Notes under the pieces: generated by a model | What the model was told of the DNA's origin: nothing | The model's database searches: none | The model's input: the letters and a program-made list of their open reading frames with translations, nothing else | Translations under genes and position numbers: made by a program | Shown here: positions 49,325 to 60,592 of the stretch, one piece after another | How the letters are laid out: each line of letters opens with the position of its first letter | Position numbering within the stretch: the stretch's first letter is position 1 | NCBI RefSeq assembly: GCF_030445035.2 | Contig: NC_080682.1 | Location: 31,478,770-31,542,769, forward strand | Direction: 5' to 3' | From: Dasypus novemcinctus | Lineage: Eukaryota > Chordata > Mammalia > Cingulata > Dasypodidae | DNA: 64,000 bases

Positions 49325-50545
49325 GACTTTCTTTTAAATTTTTATTTTTATTTTTAAATAAGCTTTAGATTATATAAATGTTACATAAAAATTATAATGG
49401 ATTCCCATATGCTCCACTCTCTCCCCCTTCCACATTTTCCCACATTAACAACATCCTTCATTATTGTGATACATTTGTTACAATTGAAAAACACATACTG
49501 AAGCATTGCTACTAACCATAGACTAAAGTTTACATTATATTTTACACTCTGTCCCACACAATTTTGTAAGTTATGACAAAATATACAATAGATTGTATTC
49601 ATCACTATAGTGTCATGCAGGACAAATCCAGTGTCCTGAAAATGTCCCCATATTATACCTATTCTTCCCTCGCTCATGCTTCAGAACCTTTAGTGGCCAC
49701 TGCCTTTATATCAGTGATTAGAGTTCTTCCATTGCTGGAATAATAAGTCTGTGGTAGAATAATAATGTCTACTGTAGTTCATTGTTCCTTTAGCAATCTT
49801 GAGGATTTGGGGATGCTGCCCACTCTGCTACTAACTGAGAGGGAGCTTAGATCCCATGGGGTGGATGGATGGAACTATCTTGCTTGCAGTTGTAGACACT
49901 CTCTGTTTCTTGGGATGGGAGTTGTCCATCATCTCCATGTTAGTTGTCCTGGATGAGTCCAATAAACTGGAGAGTAAGTGTTCCAACTCTGCCAAAGGAG
50001 CCTTGAATCCTATGCTTTTTAAAAAAAATGTTTAATTCTAATAATGCATTTATATGATCTAAAATTTCTCCTTTTAATCAAACTCACATATATAATTCAG
50101 TGCTGTTAATTACATTCACAATGTTGTGTTACCATCACCAACATTCATTATCAAGACTTTTCATTCAACTGCAGTAGAAATTCTGTACAATTTAAGTGTT
50201 AACTCCCCATTCCCTGCCTTCAATCCAGCCTCTGGTAACCTATATTTTACATTCTGACTCAATGGATATGCTTATTCTAATTATTTCATATCAGTGAGAT
50301 CAAATAATAGTTGTCCTCTTGTGTCTGGCTTATTTCACTCAGCATAATGTCTTCAAGGTCCTTCCAAGTTGTCACATGAATTAGAAATTCATTCCTTTTT
50401 AATGCTAAATATTATTCTGTTACATGTATATACCACGTAGTGTTTATCCTTTCATCAGTTGATGGGCACTTTAGTTGCTTCCATCTTTTGGCAATTGGAA
50501 AAATGCTGCTATGAACACCAGTGTGCATATATATTGAACAAGGAA
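49325..50545 (-). mobile_element. 5'-truncated L1 (3' UTR and ORF2 end)
   Basis: Minus-strand L1 3' end: a T-rich tail near 49325-49365, 'tggattcccatatgctcc' near 49398 and 'aacaacatccttcatta' near 49448. The 3' UTR continues to about 50240. Then decayed ORF2 C-terminal wording appears ('tcagttgatgggcact' near 50455, 'gctgctatgaacacc' near 50503). It stops near 50545, a typical 5' truncation. Flanking 'gggaattt' (49317) and 'aggaattt' (50540) might be remnants of the target duplication. Confidence 0.7.
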
Positions 50546-51544
50546 TTTTGTGTGGTTTTGGTCCAAGTTTACAGAGCTAGACTACCATAAAAATTTGTTT
50601 CTGACCCCAGAACTTAAACTTGACCTCCAAAATGCACCTTGCCAGCACATACCCTGCATGTTAGAACATATTTTAATTGTCAGTGTTATAATATAGGAAC
50701 TGGAAGAAAATATGAGACTGGCTCATGGTCCTGCATACTCATCTGATATGTTTCAAGTTCCTTGACCAAAGAGGGGTAGAAAATTGTAGCCAGTTCACTT
50801 TTCCCTATCATGGACCCAATTCTGATGATGGCTCATTTTACAATAAATATATCATAAAATAAATCTCTTATGTACATTTAATTGAAAAGTAGACTAAGAA
50901 ACATTTAGCAAAAGAATAGGAAAAACTATTTGAAATTAAGATGCTTTTGACATATTTAGAACATACTGTCATCAAAATCATAGGCCTCGTATGTTCTTTT
51001 GGGGACTACTAGAAAAGTATAAAGCTACCTACATATTCCTTCTAATAGAAACTTAGAGACAGATATAAATATGATGGAAAGATTGATGAATAGGAATAAT
51101 ATGACTGCATCAAGAAGTCAGTAGAATTGTGTCATATTACTTCCTAATTTAGCTTTCCACATTTCTTTCTTGTCCCATCCAAGACTTGTAAACCTCATCC
51201 ACACTTGTGATATCCAACCTCCTTGCAACTTAAATAATGTTCCTCTGAAATATGAGTGTTTATAAACCAGTTAAGGTATTTGTTTATTAATATTCACTAT
51301 GGTGAACTTTAAATATTTGAAATCTAAAATTTCATATACTAATGGGCAGGATTGTGATTTTACGTATTTATGAGCCAAACATTTTTTTTTTCATTAGCTT
51401 GTCCTTACACTCTCATGCTGAGCAAATTTGTATTTATTCATTTGTAAGATGTTTTTACATTTAAGAGTTATTGTTCTGTGCTAAGGGATAGAAAATGAAA
51501 GTTAGAAAAACAACTATAAAATAGATCATTAAATATATATCAAT
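50546..51544. other. AT-rich DNA, nothing recognised
   Basis: No gene, RNA or repeat family is identifiable by eye between the truncated L1 and the next L1 start. Confidence 0.45.
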
Positions 51545-54500
51545 TGGAGGATGGTAAAAGATGGTAGAATAGATAGCTCATGGATTCAGTCCTTGCAGCA
51601 AAACAACTATTAAACAGGCAGGAACTGTCTGAAACAATTATTTTGAAACTTTTAATGCTAGAAGAAATATGTACAGCACCCAGAGAAAAGTGGAAGGAAG
51701 AGACTGATAAATTATGATAAAGAACAGTAAATTGTTCTTTCCATGCCAGCATCTACCAGCACCCATCTCCCATTCTTGCAGCAAGAGATCATTGGGTCCA
51801 GGCCCTGGCTAGTTCCATGCTGACACAAAGAGACCTAAAATTACCCTTCACCAAGAATATAGGTCAGGCATCACTGATCTCAGATTTTGATTAGTGAATT
51901 CCGATTGCTGGGGGGTAACTCTATGGGTAGCCATTGTTTTAACCCTCTCTAGACAGCAGTGATGGTGGGGACTTGAAGATGCTACTGAATCAGTTAGTTG
52001 AAGGGCTGCATTTCCTGGGCAGTCCAGGAAAGCCCAGCTTTGGGGAGCCAGCACAGTAGCTCTTTGTGCTTTTCCTGATCCTTCCCAGGACACATTGAAA
52101 CTGGTTGTAGGTTCTTGGCCTTATTTTCACTAGGAAAGACAGACTTTGGAAAGTATTTTCAGATATGTCCCTAATCAATGAATTTGCTCTCAAAGAAAAA
52201 GCAGGTTGGAGCAAGGAAAGAAGGGTAAGAAATTATCCAAACACTCTGGGGTAAATGCCTGCTGGCTTCAAACTCAGGAGAGGGAATTCTGGCTCCTCGA
52301 AAACAAAGGAGACAGCCAAACTCCTGTAAACAATGGAATTCCAAAACAACTAACAAGCAAAAGCCCAGGATAAGGAAGGGAAAATCAAACTGACTTTGCC
52401 TTTAGCAGACCTTATTAATAGGTGGACTGAAGCTCAGGAAAATCTCTGTCTCATCCCAACCTGGTGAAAAACACAAAACCAAGTAATAGACATATCAGGG
52501 AATAAATTCCAGAGTTAACATTTGAAATTATTAAAATGAACACTGTGTCAACCAATGAGTACAAGTTGAAGAAACAAGAAACGAGAGCTCACCCAAAGGA
52601 AAAGGATAAAAATACAGAAAAACAACAACAATAAAGAAGACAAGAATGTGGACATACCAAGCAAAGCCTATTAATAAACAATCTTAAAAATGTTCAGGAA
52701 GAAGAAGGAAAGTACAGAGAAAGAAATAAAGGATATCATGAAAACAATGGGATTCTACGTAAAGAGGTAGAAATTGCAAACAGGAACCAAACAGAATTAC
52801 TGGAATTGAAGACTACAATAACTCAAATGAAAACTTACTAAGAGGGTTTTAATAGCAGATTGGAGGTGACAAGAATCAGTGAACTTAAAGAAAAGACACT
52901 TGAAATGAGTAAGTCTGAGGAAGAGAAAGAAAAAAAAAGAAAAATTAAAAACAAGGATAGCTTAAGATCATTATTGTATACCATCAAGCACATCAATATA
53001 TGCATTATGGGAGTCCCAGAAGGAGAAGAAAGAAGACAAGGGGCAGAAGGAATAGTCAAAGAAATAATGGCAGAGAACTTCCCAAATTTAGCCAAAAATT
53101 TGAATGTGCACATCTAAGTAGAGCAGAGAACACCAAACAAGATAAAGATGAGGAAAAATATGCCCCATCATACATTGATGACACTATTAAATGCAAAGGA
53201 CAAAAGAGAGGTCTGAAAATTGCCAGAAAAAAGCAATGTGTTATGTACAAAGGAGTTCCAATTGGATTAAGTACAGATTTCTCATCAGAAAACATAGAGG
53301 CAAAATGAAGTGGATTGAAATACTTAAAATACTGAAAGAAAGCAACTACTAGCCCCAAATTTTATATCCAGTGATACTCTCTTTTTAGAAATGAGAGAGC
53401 ATTAAGATATTCTCAGATAAATAAAAGCTGAAGAAGTTCCATCACCCTAGACCTGCTCTACAAGCAATGCTAAAGGGAGTTTTTTCAGAGTGAATGGAAA
53501 GGAAAGTGCATGGTAATTATAAATGCCAGTATTAGTATATTGTATTGTTTGGTATGCAACTCCACTTCTTACATCACACAGTACTAAAATGCAAGTACAT
53601 AAAAAGTAATGATAAACCTTTGTATTTGGACAATATACAAAGATATAAGTGGTACAAAAAAAGTAAATAAGGTGGGGGGATATGTGCATAGTACTGGAGC
53701 TAAATTTTTATCAAACTAATATGATTGCTGTAAATTTAGGATGTTAAATTTTAATACCATGATAAGCACAAAGAAAACAGATGTAACATAAGCCAGATAG
53801 AAAAGAAAATGCACTCAATATGGTACTATATAAAAAAGAAAATAAATGTAAAAATAGGCTTTAATGGAAGCAAGGGACAACAAAGGTGTAATACTTAGAA
53901 AGACTCAACAAAAAAAGCAGAAGAATGTCCTGTATTATCAGTAGTGACTTTAAATGTAAATGGATTAAATTCTCCAGTCAAAGGCAGAGATTGTCAGAAT
54001 GATTTAAAATAAATGACAGAACTATTTGTTGCCTGCAAGACAATCACTCTAAAGTCAAATATACAAGTAGATTGAAGATGAAATGATGGAAAAATATATA
54101 CCATAGAAGTGGTAACCAAAAGAGTACAGAGGGAGCTATACTAATATCAGATAAAATAGACTTTAAGTCAAAATCATTTATGAGGGACAATAACGGTCAT
54201 TATATACCAATAAAGAGAACAATTCAACTGGAAAATGTAACAGTTACAAATACATGTTTACACCTAAGAGGAGAGCTCTTATCTCAAATGAAGACAGATT
54301 TGAAGGGAGAAATTGATGGTTTTACAATATTAGTAGGATATATTAGTATACCATTCTCAATAATAGATAGAACATCTAGTCAGAAGATCAATAAGGGAAT
54401 GCAGGAGTTAAATGACACATTAAACTAACTAGAACTAACAGACATATATATAACATTATACCAAATCATAACAGAATACATGTTTTTCTTAAGTGCACAT

Positions 54501-55562
54501 GGATCATTTTCCAGGACTGAGCATATGACATGTCACAAAACAAGTCTATTTAAATTCAAAAACAATGAAATAATACAATGTATCTTCTCTGATCATAATG
54601 GAAGGAAGCTAGAAATCAATGATAGAGAGAGAAATAAGAATTTTTTTTTAAAAAAATGTTACAATTAAACAACATACTCTTAAACAACCAATTGGTTAAA
54701 GAAGAAATCAGAAGCAAAATTAGAAAACAAATTGAGGTGAGTGAAAATGAAAATACAAGATACCAAAGCTTATGAGATGCAATGAGGGCAGTGCTGAGAG
54801 GGAAATTTATAGCTCTAAATGTTTACATTTAAAATATAAGGAAACATTTCAAAACAGAGACCTAATCATGAACCTGGAAGAACTAGAAAAACAGAGAGTG
54901 AACTAACTCAAAGTGAACAAAAGGAAGGAAACAATATGATTAGAGTGGAGATAAATGAAATAGAAAACAACAACAAAAAAAGAAACTGTACAGAGAATCA
55001 ACAAAACAAAAAGCTTGTTCTATGAAAAGATCAATAACATCTACAAACATTTAGATAGACAAAGAAATAAAAGAGAGAAGATAGGATAAAAATATTGAAA
55101 ATCAGAAATGTAATGGTGGTCATTAAGGTTGATCGTATCGAAATATAAAACACTTTGTACACCAATTTGAAAAGGACAAATTCTTGGAAACACATATACT
55201 GCCTACATTGACTCAAGAAGAAATAGAAGCTCTCAACAAACAAATTCCCAGCAAAAGGACTGAATTATAAATAAAAAATCTCCCAACAAAGAAAAACCCA
55301 AGACGAAATGGCTTCCTAAGGGAATTTCGCCAAACATTCCTAGACGAGTTAACTCCAATTCTGCTCAGACTCTTTCAAAAAATTCAAGAAGAGGGTACAT
55401 TCCCTAACTCACTGAACAAGACCAACATCACCCTAGTACCAACGCCATAAAGATATCAAAGGAAAAGAAAACTATAGACCAGTATCTCTTATGAATACAG
55501 ATGCAGAAGTCCTCAACAAAATAATAGAAAACTGAATCAAACAGCATACTAAAAGAATTATA

Positions 55563-55984
55563 GGGAAGTGGACTTGGCCCAGTGGTAAGGGCATCTGTCT
55601 ACCACATGGGAGGTGCACAGTTCAAACCCCAGGCCTCCTTGACCCATGTGGAGCTGGCTCATGCTCAGTGCTGATGTGCACAAGGAGTGCCCTGCCACGC
55701 AGGGGTGTCCCCCGCATAGGGGAGCCCCAGGCGCAAGGAGTGCACCCTGTAAGGAGAGCTGCCCAGTGCAAAAGAAAGTGCAGCCTGCCCAGGAATGGTG
55801 CCACACACAGAGAGAGCTGACACAGCAAGATGACGCAACAAAAATAAACACAGATTCCCGTGCTGCTTACAACAACAAAAGAGGACAAAGAAGACGCAGC
55901 AAATAGACACAAAGAACAGACAACCGGGGTGGAGGGGAAAGGGAGAGAACTAACTAACTAAATAAATAAATCTTTAAAAAAAAA
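55563..55984 (+). mobile_element. DAS-type tRNA-derived SINE, young
   Basis: Flanked by 'aaaagaattata' at 55551-55562 and about 55985-55996. The head has Pol III promoter boxes: A box tggcccagtgg (55575-55585) and B box agttcaaaccc (55619-55629). The body contains 'ccctgccacgcaggggtgtc' near 55691, then 'gaggacaaagaagacgcagc' near 55882, an '(acta)/(aaat)' run and an A tail. This matches my memory of the xenarthran/armadillo DAS family derived from a tRNA gene, and is the best clue to the organism. Many CpG sites have already decayed to TG/CA, so it is younger than the dimers but not brand new. Confidence 0.9.
55575..55629 (+). promoter_or_regulatory. Internal Pol III promoter (A and B boxes) of the SINE
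   Basis: A box tggcccagtgg and B box agttcaaaccc are 33 bases apart, a tRNA-gene-like spacing. Both are close to consensus, so transcription is conceivable. Confidence 0.72.
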
Positions 55985-56220
55985 AAAAGAATTATACACT
56001 AAGACCAAGTGGGATTTATCCCTGGTACAAAGGAATGTTCAATATAAGAAATTCAATTAATGTAATATACCACATTAACAGAATGAAGGAAAAAAATTAC
56101 CTTATCATCTCAACACTGCAAAAAAGGTATTTGACAAAACCAGCACTCCTTCATGACAAAAACACTTGGAACACTAAGAATAGGAGGAAACCTCCTTAAC
56201 ATGATAAAGAGTATATATGA

Positions 56221-56740
56221 AGAAGGACAACCACCACACCATGGAGCCTAGAGTGATTGCAACTGAAAGTGGGAGGATTACATCCAGCATCCATGTGGAA
56301 TCTGAGCCTCCTCTTGACATAGAGGTGCAATGGACACAACCAATCCAATGTCCACATAGAAGAGGTGGCATTGGATTGTGAAAAGTGGACATGGTGGCTG
56401 ATGGGTATGGTGAAAGGCAGGAAGAGATGAGAGGTGGAGGCGTCTTTGGACATGGAGCTGCCCTGGATGGTGCTTCAGAGGCAATCACCGGACATTGTAA
56501 ATCCTCACAGGGCCCACTGGATGGAATGCGGGAGAGTATGGGCCATGATGTGGACCATTGACTATGAGGTGCAGAGGTGCCTAAAGATGTACTTACCAAA
56601 TCCAATGGATGTGTCATGATGATGGGAACGAGTGTTGCTGGGGGGGGAGAGGTGGGGTGGGGGGGTGGGGTTGAATGGGACCTCACATATATATTTTTAA
56701 TGTAATATTATTACAAAGTCAATAAAAATAATAATAAAAA
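56221..56740 (+). mobile_element. Young 5'-truncated L1 3' end with 15-bp target duplication
   Basis: 'aaagagtatatatga' occurs at 56206-56220 and 56741-56755. The insert matches the last 0.5 kb of the young L1's 3' UTR in the opposite orientation, including the G-rich tract (about 56638-56672), 'ttttaatgtaatattattac' (56695-56714) and an A-rich tail. It is a pure 3' UTR fragment with no ORF2. The perfect duplication and close match to 31690-32220 indicate a recent insertion by the same L1 subfamily. Confidence 0.92.
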
Positions 56741-57358
56741 AAAGAGTATATATGAAAAGCCCATAGCTAACTTCTCACTTAATGGCGAAAGACTGAAAGA
56801 TTTCCCTTTAAGATTGGGAGCAAGACAAGGAAGTCACTGATGTTATTGTTATTCAACGTTATACTTTTAGTTTTCCCCAGAGCCATTAAGCAAGAAAAAT
56901 AAATAAAAGCATCTAAATTGGAAAGAAAAAAATAAAAATGTCTCTTTTTGGAGATGATATGATCCTACATGCAGATAATACTGAAAAATCCCCAACAAAC
57001 TACTAGAGCTAATAAATGAATACAGAAAAGTAGCAGGTTAGAGAACAACACCAAAAATTCAGTAGAGTTTCTATATACAAGCAATGAACATTTGGAAGAA
57101 GAAATTAAGAAAAAATATTCATAGTAGCAAATAAAATAAATTACTAGGAGTAAATCTAAACAATAATTTAAAGGACTAGTATGCAGAGAACACAAAACTT
57201 TGCTAAAAGAAATTGCTAAATAAATGGAAGGGTATTGAATATTATGAACTGGAATACTAAATTTTATTAAAGTGTTTATACCAAAACAATTTAGAGATTC
57301 AATGCAATCCCAATCAAAATAAATGGAAAGCCAATCATCAAATTTATAAGGAGAGTAA

Positions 57359-58140
57359 ATTCCAAAGTAGGGCCCACTGGTAGGGCACTAACTCCTGAGC
57401 TGTCTGCCCTGTCTATAGTGTCTAGATGTCTCCAGAGTCCTCAGGAGCTCCACTATTTTAGGAAATATTTACTTTGGCAGTCATGAGATCCTGCTGAGAC
57501 ATTCATAAGCATCACCTCTGGAATGCCCACTTTGAAGTTTCTGAGCCTTATAAACTCATTTATCTTTACCTTTGCCCACTTTTGGTCAAAGTCTTTTTCC
57601 AGTTGCAGTGCTAGTTGGTGTTTGGTAGTAATCCCTTAGAGCAAGGAGGCTTATCTTCGGGAGCCATGTTCCATGCTCAGGAAAAGGTAATGCATTTATA
57701 TCCTGAGTTTGGCTTAGAGAGAGGCCTCATTTGAATAACAAGGAAGCTCTCAGGAGGTAACTCTTAAGCACCCTATAACACTAGCTAAGTTTCAATTTCA
57801 AAAGTTAAGGTTCATAAATAAATTCATCAATATTGGGGGTCCATCTGTGGTCCTTTCTCCTTCACTAGTCACTGCCTCTATACTTGGGGGATTCTTGCTG
57901 TTCCATTAGAGAAAGTGACAGAGCTTCCCAGGATGGGATTGGATATTCTTTTGGATATTGTGTGAATTTCCATCCTCTGTGACAATGCACCATGAACACT
58001 TGAACACAATCATATGCCTTATAGGTATGCTCCAGGTGAACCTCTTCCCATGCATACCCTATCACTGATACCCTGTACCAATGATCCTCCCCTGCCATAG
58101 TTGCAACCCTTTTGTTAACCAAAACTTCTTAAAAATGAAG
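57359..58140 (-). mobile_element. Internal piece of an L1 3' UTR
   Basis: This aligns in order with about 32405-33300 of the young L1's 3' UTR ('tccaaagtagggcccactgg', 'ctgagtttggcttagagaga', 'accctgtaccaatgatcctc'). It lacks the L1 3' end and any ORF2 sequence. It abuts the opposite-strand L1 at 57358 without an intervening tail, so it arose by rearrangement or by truncation at both ends. Confidence 0.72.
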
Positions 58141-58340
58141 CAAACCAAATAACCAAATATGATTAGTAAGAAAATGAAATTTTAATGATGTTTTAAAAAT
58201 AAAAAATAAAATACAAAAAAAAATTAAAAATTGAAATAATAAAAATATAAAATTAAAAAAAATTAACATATTTTTGGTTATATTAAGAGCTGTTGTCTTA
58301 TATGTACAGTGACACTTTCTTGTTTTTATTCCTCCAGTGT
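58141..58340. other. A/T-rich low-complexity DNA
   Basis: Mostly A-runs with 'aaaaataaaa' wording at 58190-58270; it may include the remains of a poly-A tail. No gene. Confidence 0.5.
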
Positions 58341-60592
58341 CTTATTTTTTTCACTTTGTCTTCAAAGATGTTTTAGGTTATCAAAAATTCACATACAGAA
58401 TATAAGGGATTCCCCATATATCCATCACCCCCCTTTTCCCCTATTAATAACATTTTTCTTGTGGATGGTACATTCATTACAACTGATATACAAATAGTGA
58501 AGCATTTGCTACTAACCATGGTCAAAGACGTTCATTATGGTTTACATTTTACACCACACATGTATATAAATTTTGATGAAATTTAAAATGGTCTGTATCC
58601 ATCATTACAAAGTAATGTAGAAAAATTCCATCACCACAAAAATGCCTGATATTTCATTTATTCTATTCCTCCCACCCCCTCCACTTGGGACCCACAGCAA
58701 CCACCAAGTTTTACTCCTTGAAGAACAAGACTCACAGTCAATTGCAACAACATTAAGGGCTTGACATACTGCCCTGCCCTTTCCTATTAGGCACTTGAAA
58801 GACTCCTACCCCTTTATTTGAGAACACAGCAGGACTCCCCAGGATGGGAATTCAAGACCTTCCTTCTCATTATGTGAGTCTCCACCAACTGATACAACAA
58901 ACTATGACAAGATGAACACACACACACACACTCCCTAGAAGTATGCCCCAGGTGCACCTGTCCCTCATGCTCCCACATCCAACACCCTAAACCAGCAACC
59001 TTCCTCTGCTATATTTGCCAATAGAACGTTTCCAATGATGTAGTTTTTACCACATACATGCAAATCATGAGTTCAAATGCTACTTTCTACAGCCCCCTCA
59101 CCAGTTCCATGGACAGTCCAACCCATATTTCCCACCCTGTCCCCCTCACAGATGAGTACTGCCCAATGCAACAGCATCACTGCACCACTGTCATGCCTGT
59201 CCACTGCACAAATGCACCCTACCACTTTATAGATTTTGCCCATGTGGTCATTGGCTCACAAGCCTCTTCTCCCTTTCTGTATTCTATAAACCTATCTTCT
59301 AGACTCTAAGCTCTGTGAGGCTGCTCAAATTTCTTAGTTCATATCACTGAGGTCATGTAATATTTGCACTTCAGTGCCTGGCTTGCTTCACTCAACATAA
59401 TGTCTTCAAGATTCATCATGTTATCCCCTGAGTTACTACTGCATTTCTTCTCACAATTGAGTAATATTCCATTGCATGTATATTTAATAGTTTGCTTATC
59501 TAATCTTCTGTTGATGGACATTTGGGTTGCTTCCAACTATTGACAATAGTGAATAATGCCACTATGAATGTAAGCATGCATACATCTGTTTGTGTTCTCA
59601 CTTTCAATTCTGCTGGGTATATAATCAGTGGTGGGATTGTTGAATTATACAGCAGTCCTATAATTAGCTTCCTAAGGAACCATCAGGCTGTCTTCCACAG
59701 TGGTTGCACCATTCTACATTCCCACCAGCAGTGGATAAGTGTTCCCATTCCTCCACACCCTCCCCAACACTTGTAGTCCTATTTTTTAATAGCTGCCAGT
59801 TTAATGATTGTAAGATAATATCTCACTATAGTTTTGCATTTCTGTAATAGTGATATTGAGCATATTTTCATGTGCTTTTTATAGCTTATTGTTCTTTGGA
59901 AAAGTGTCTATTCAAATCACTTGCCCATTTTTTTAAAAAGGCTGTCTTTTTATTTTTGAGATGTAGGATTCCTTTATATATGCTGGATATTAGGCCCCTA
60001 TCAGATTTATGGTTACCAAATATTTCCTCCCATTGAGTTTGCTGCCATTTCACTTTCTTGACAAACTCCTTTGATGTACAAAAGTTTTTAATCTTGAGTA
60101 GGTCCCATATATCTATTTTTTGTTGTTGTTGCTCGTGCTTTGGGTATAATGTTCATTAAACCAATTCCTAATACAAGATGTAAAGTAATGTAATGCTTAC
60201 TTTCTGAAAAAAATAAATATTTCAAATCAGAGACCTAATCTCAAACCTGGAAGAACTAGAACAAAAAAGAGAGCAAACTAACCTAAAGTGAGCAAAAGGA
60301 AGGAAACAATAAGATTAGAATGGAGATAAATGAAATAGACAACAACAACAACAACAAAAAAAAGTAGAGAGAATCAACAAAAACAATCCGCATTCTTTGA
60401 AAAGATCATTAACGTTTACAATCCTTTAACTAGACAGACAAAGAAAAAGAGAGAGAGGATAAAAATAATGTAAATCAAAAATGCAAAGGGGGACATTAAA
60501 GTTGATCCTATTGAAACATAAAGGACTATAAGAAGATACTATGGACAACTGTACATCAATAAATTGGATAACCTAAATGAAATGGATGGCAC
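58341..60592 (-). mobile_element. L1 with 5' inversion (twin-priming type)
   Basis: 58341-60182 is minus-strand L1: a 3' UTR of about 1 kb, then the ORF2 C-terminus ending in sense at about 59339 ('MTSVI' then stop), running into ORF2. At about 60183-60185 it flips, and 60185-60592 is plus-strand ORF2. This piece closely parallels 54840-55180 in the neighbouring L1 ('gacctaatctcaaacctgga', 'gaaggaaacaataagattag'). A 3' segment joined to an inverted 5' segment is the classic product of twin priming during L1 insertion. The TAB2 pseudogene begins directly after it. Confidence 0.75.

Larger units (their letters stand above)
51545..57358 (+). mobile_element. Old plus-strand L1 carrying two younger insertions
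   Basis: The 5' end is near 51545 ('ggaggatggtaaaagatgg'). The 5' UTR runs to about 52690. ORF1 remnants follow at about 52690-53510: Lys/Glu-rich coiled coil, then 'GVPEGEERRQGAEG' near 53010, then the C-terminal domain. ORF2 runs from about 53930 (endonuclease start, 'LNVNGLNSPVK'-like) to about 57358, where it breaks off before the C-terminus. There are many stops and frameshifts. A DAS SINE (55563-55984) and a truncated L1 (56221-56740) lie inside ORF2, each with clean target duplications. At 57358-57359 the sequence switches to a minus-strand L1 3' UTR fragment. Confidence 0.8.
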
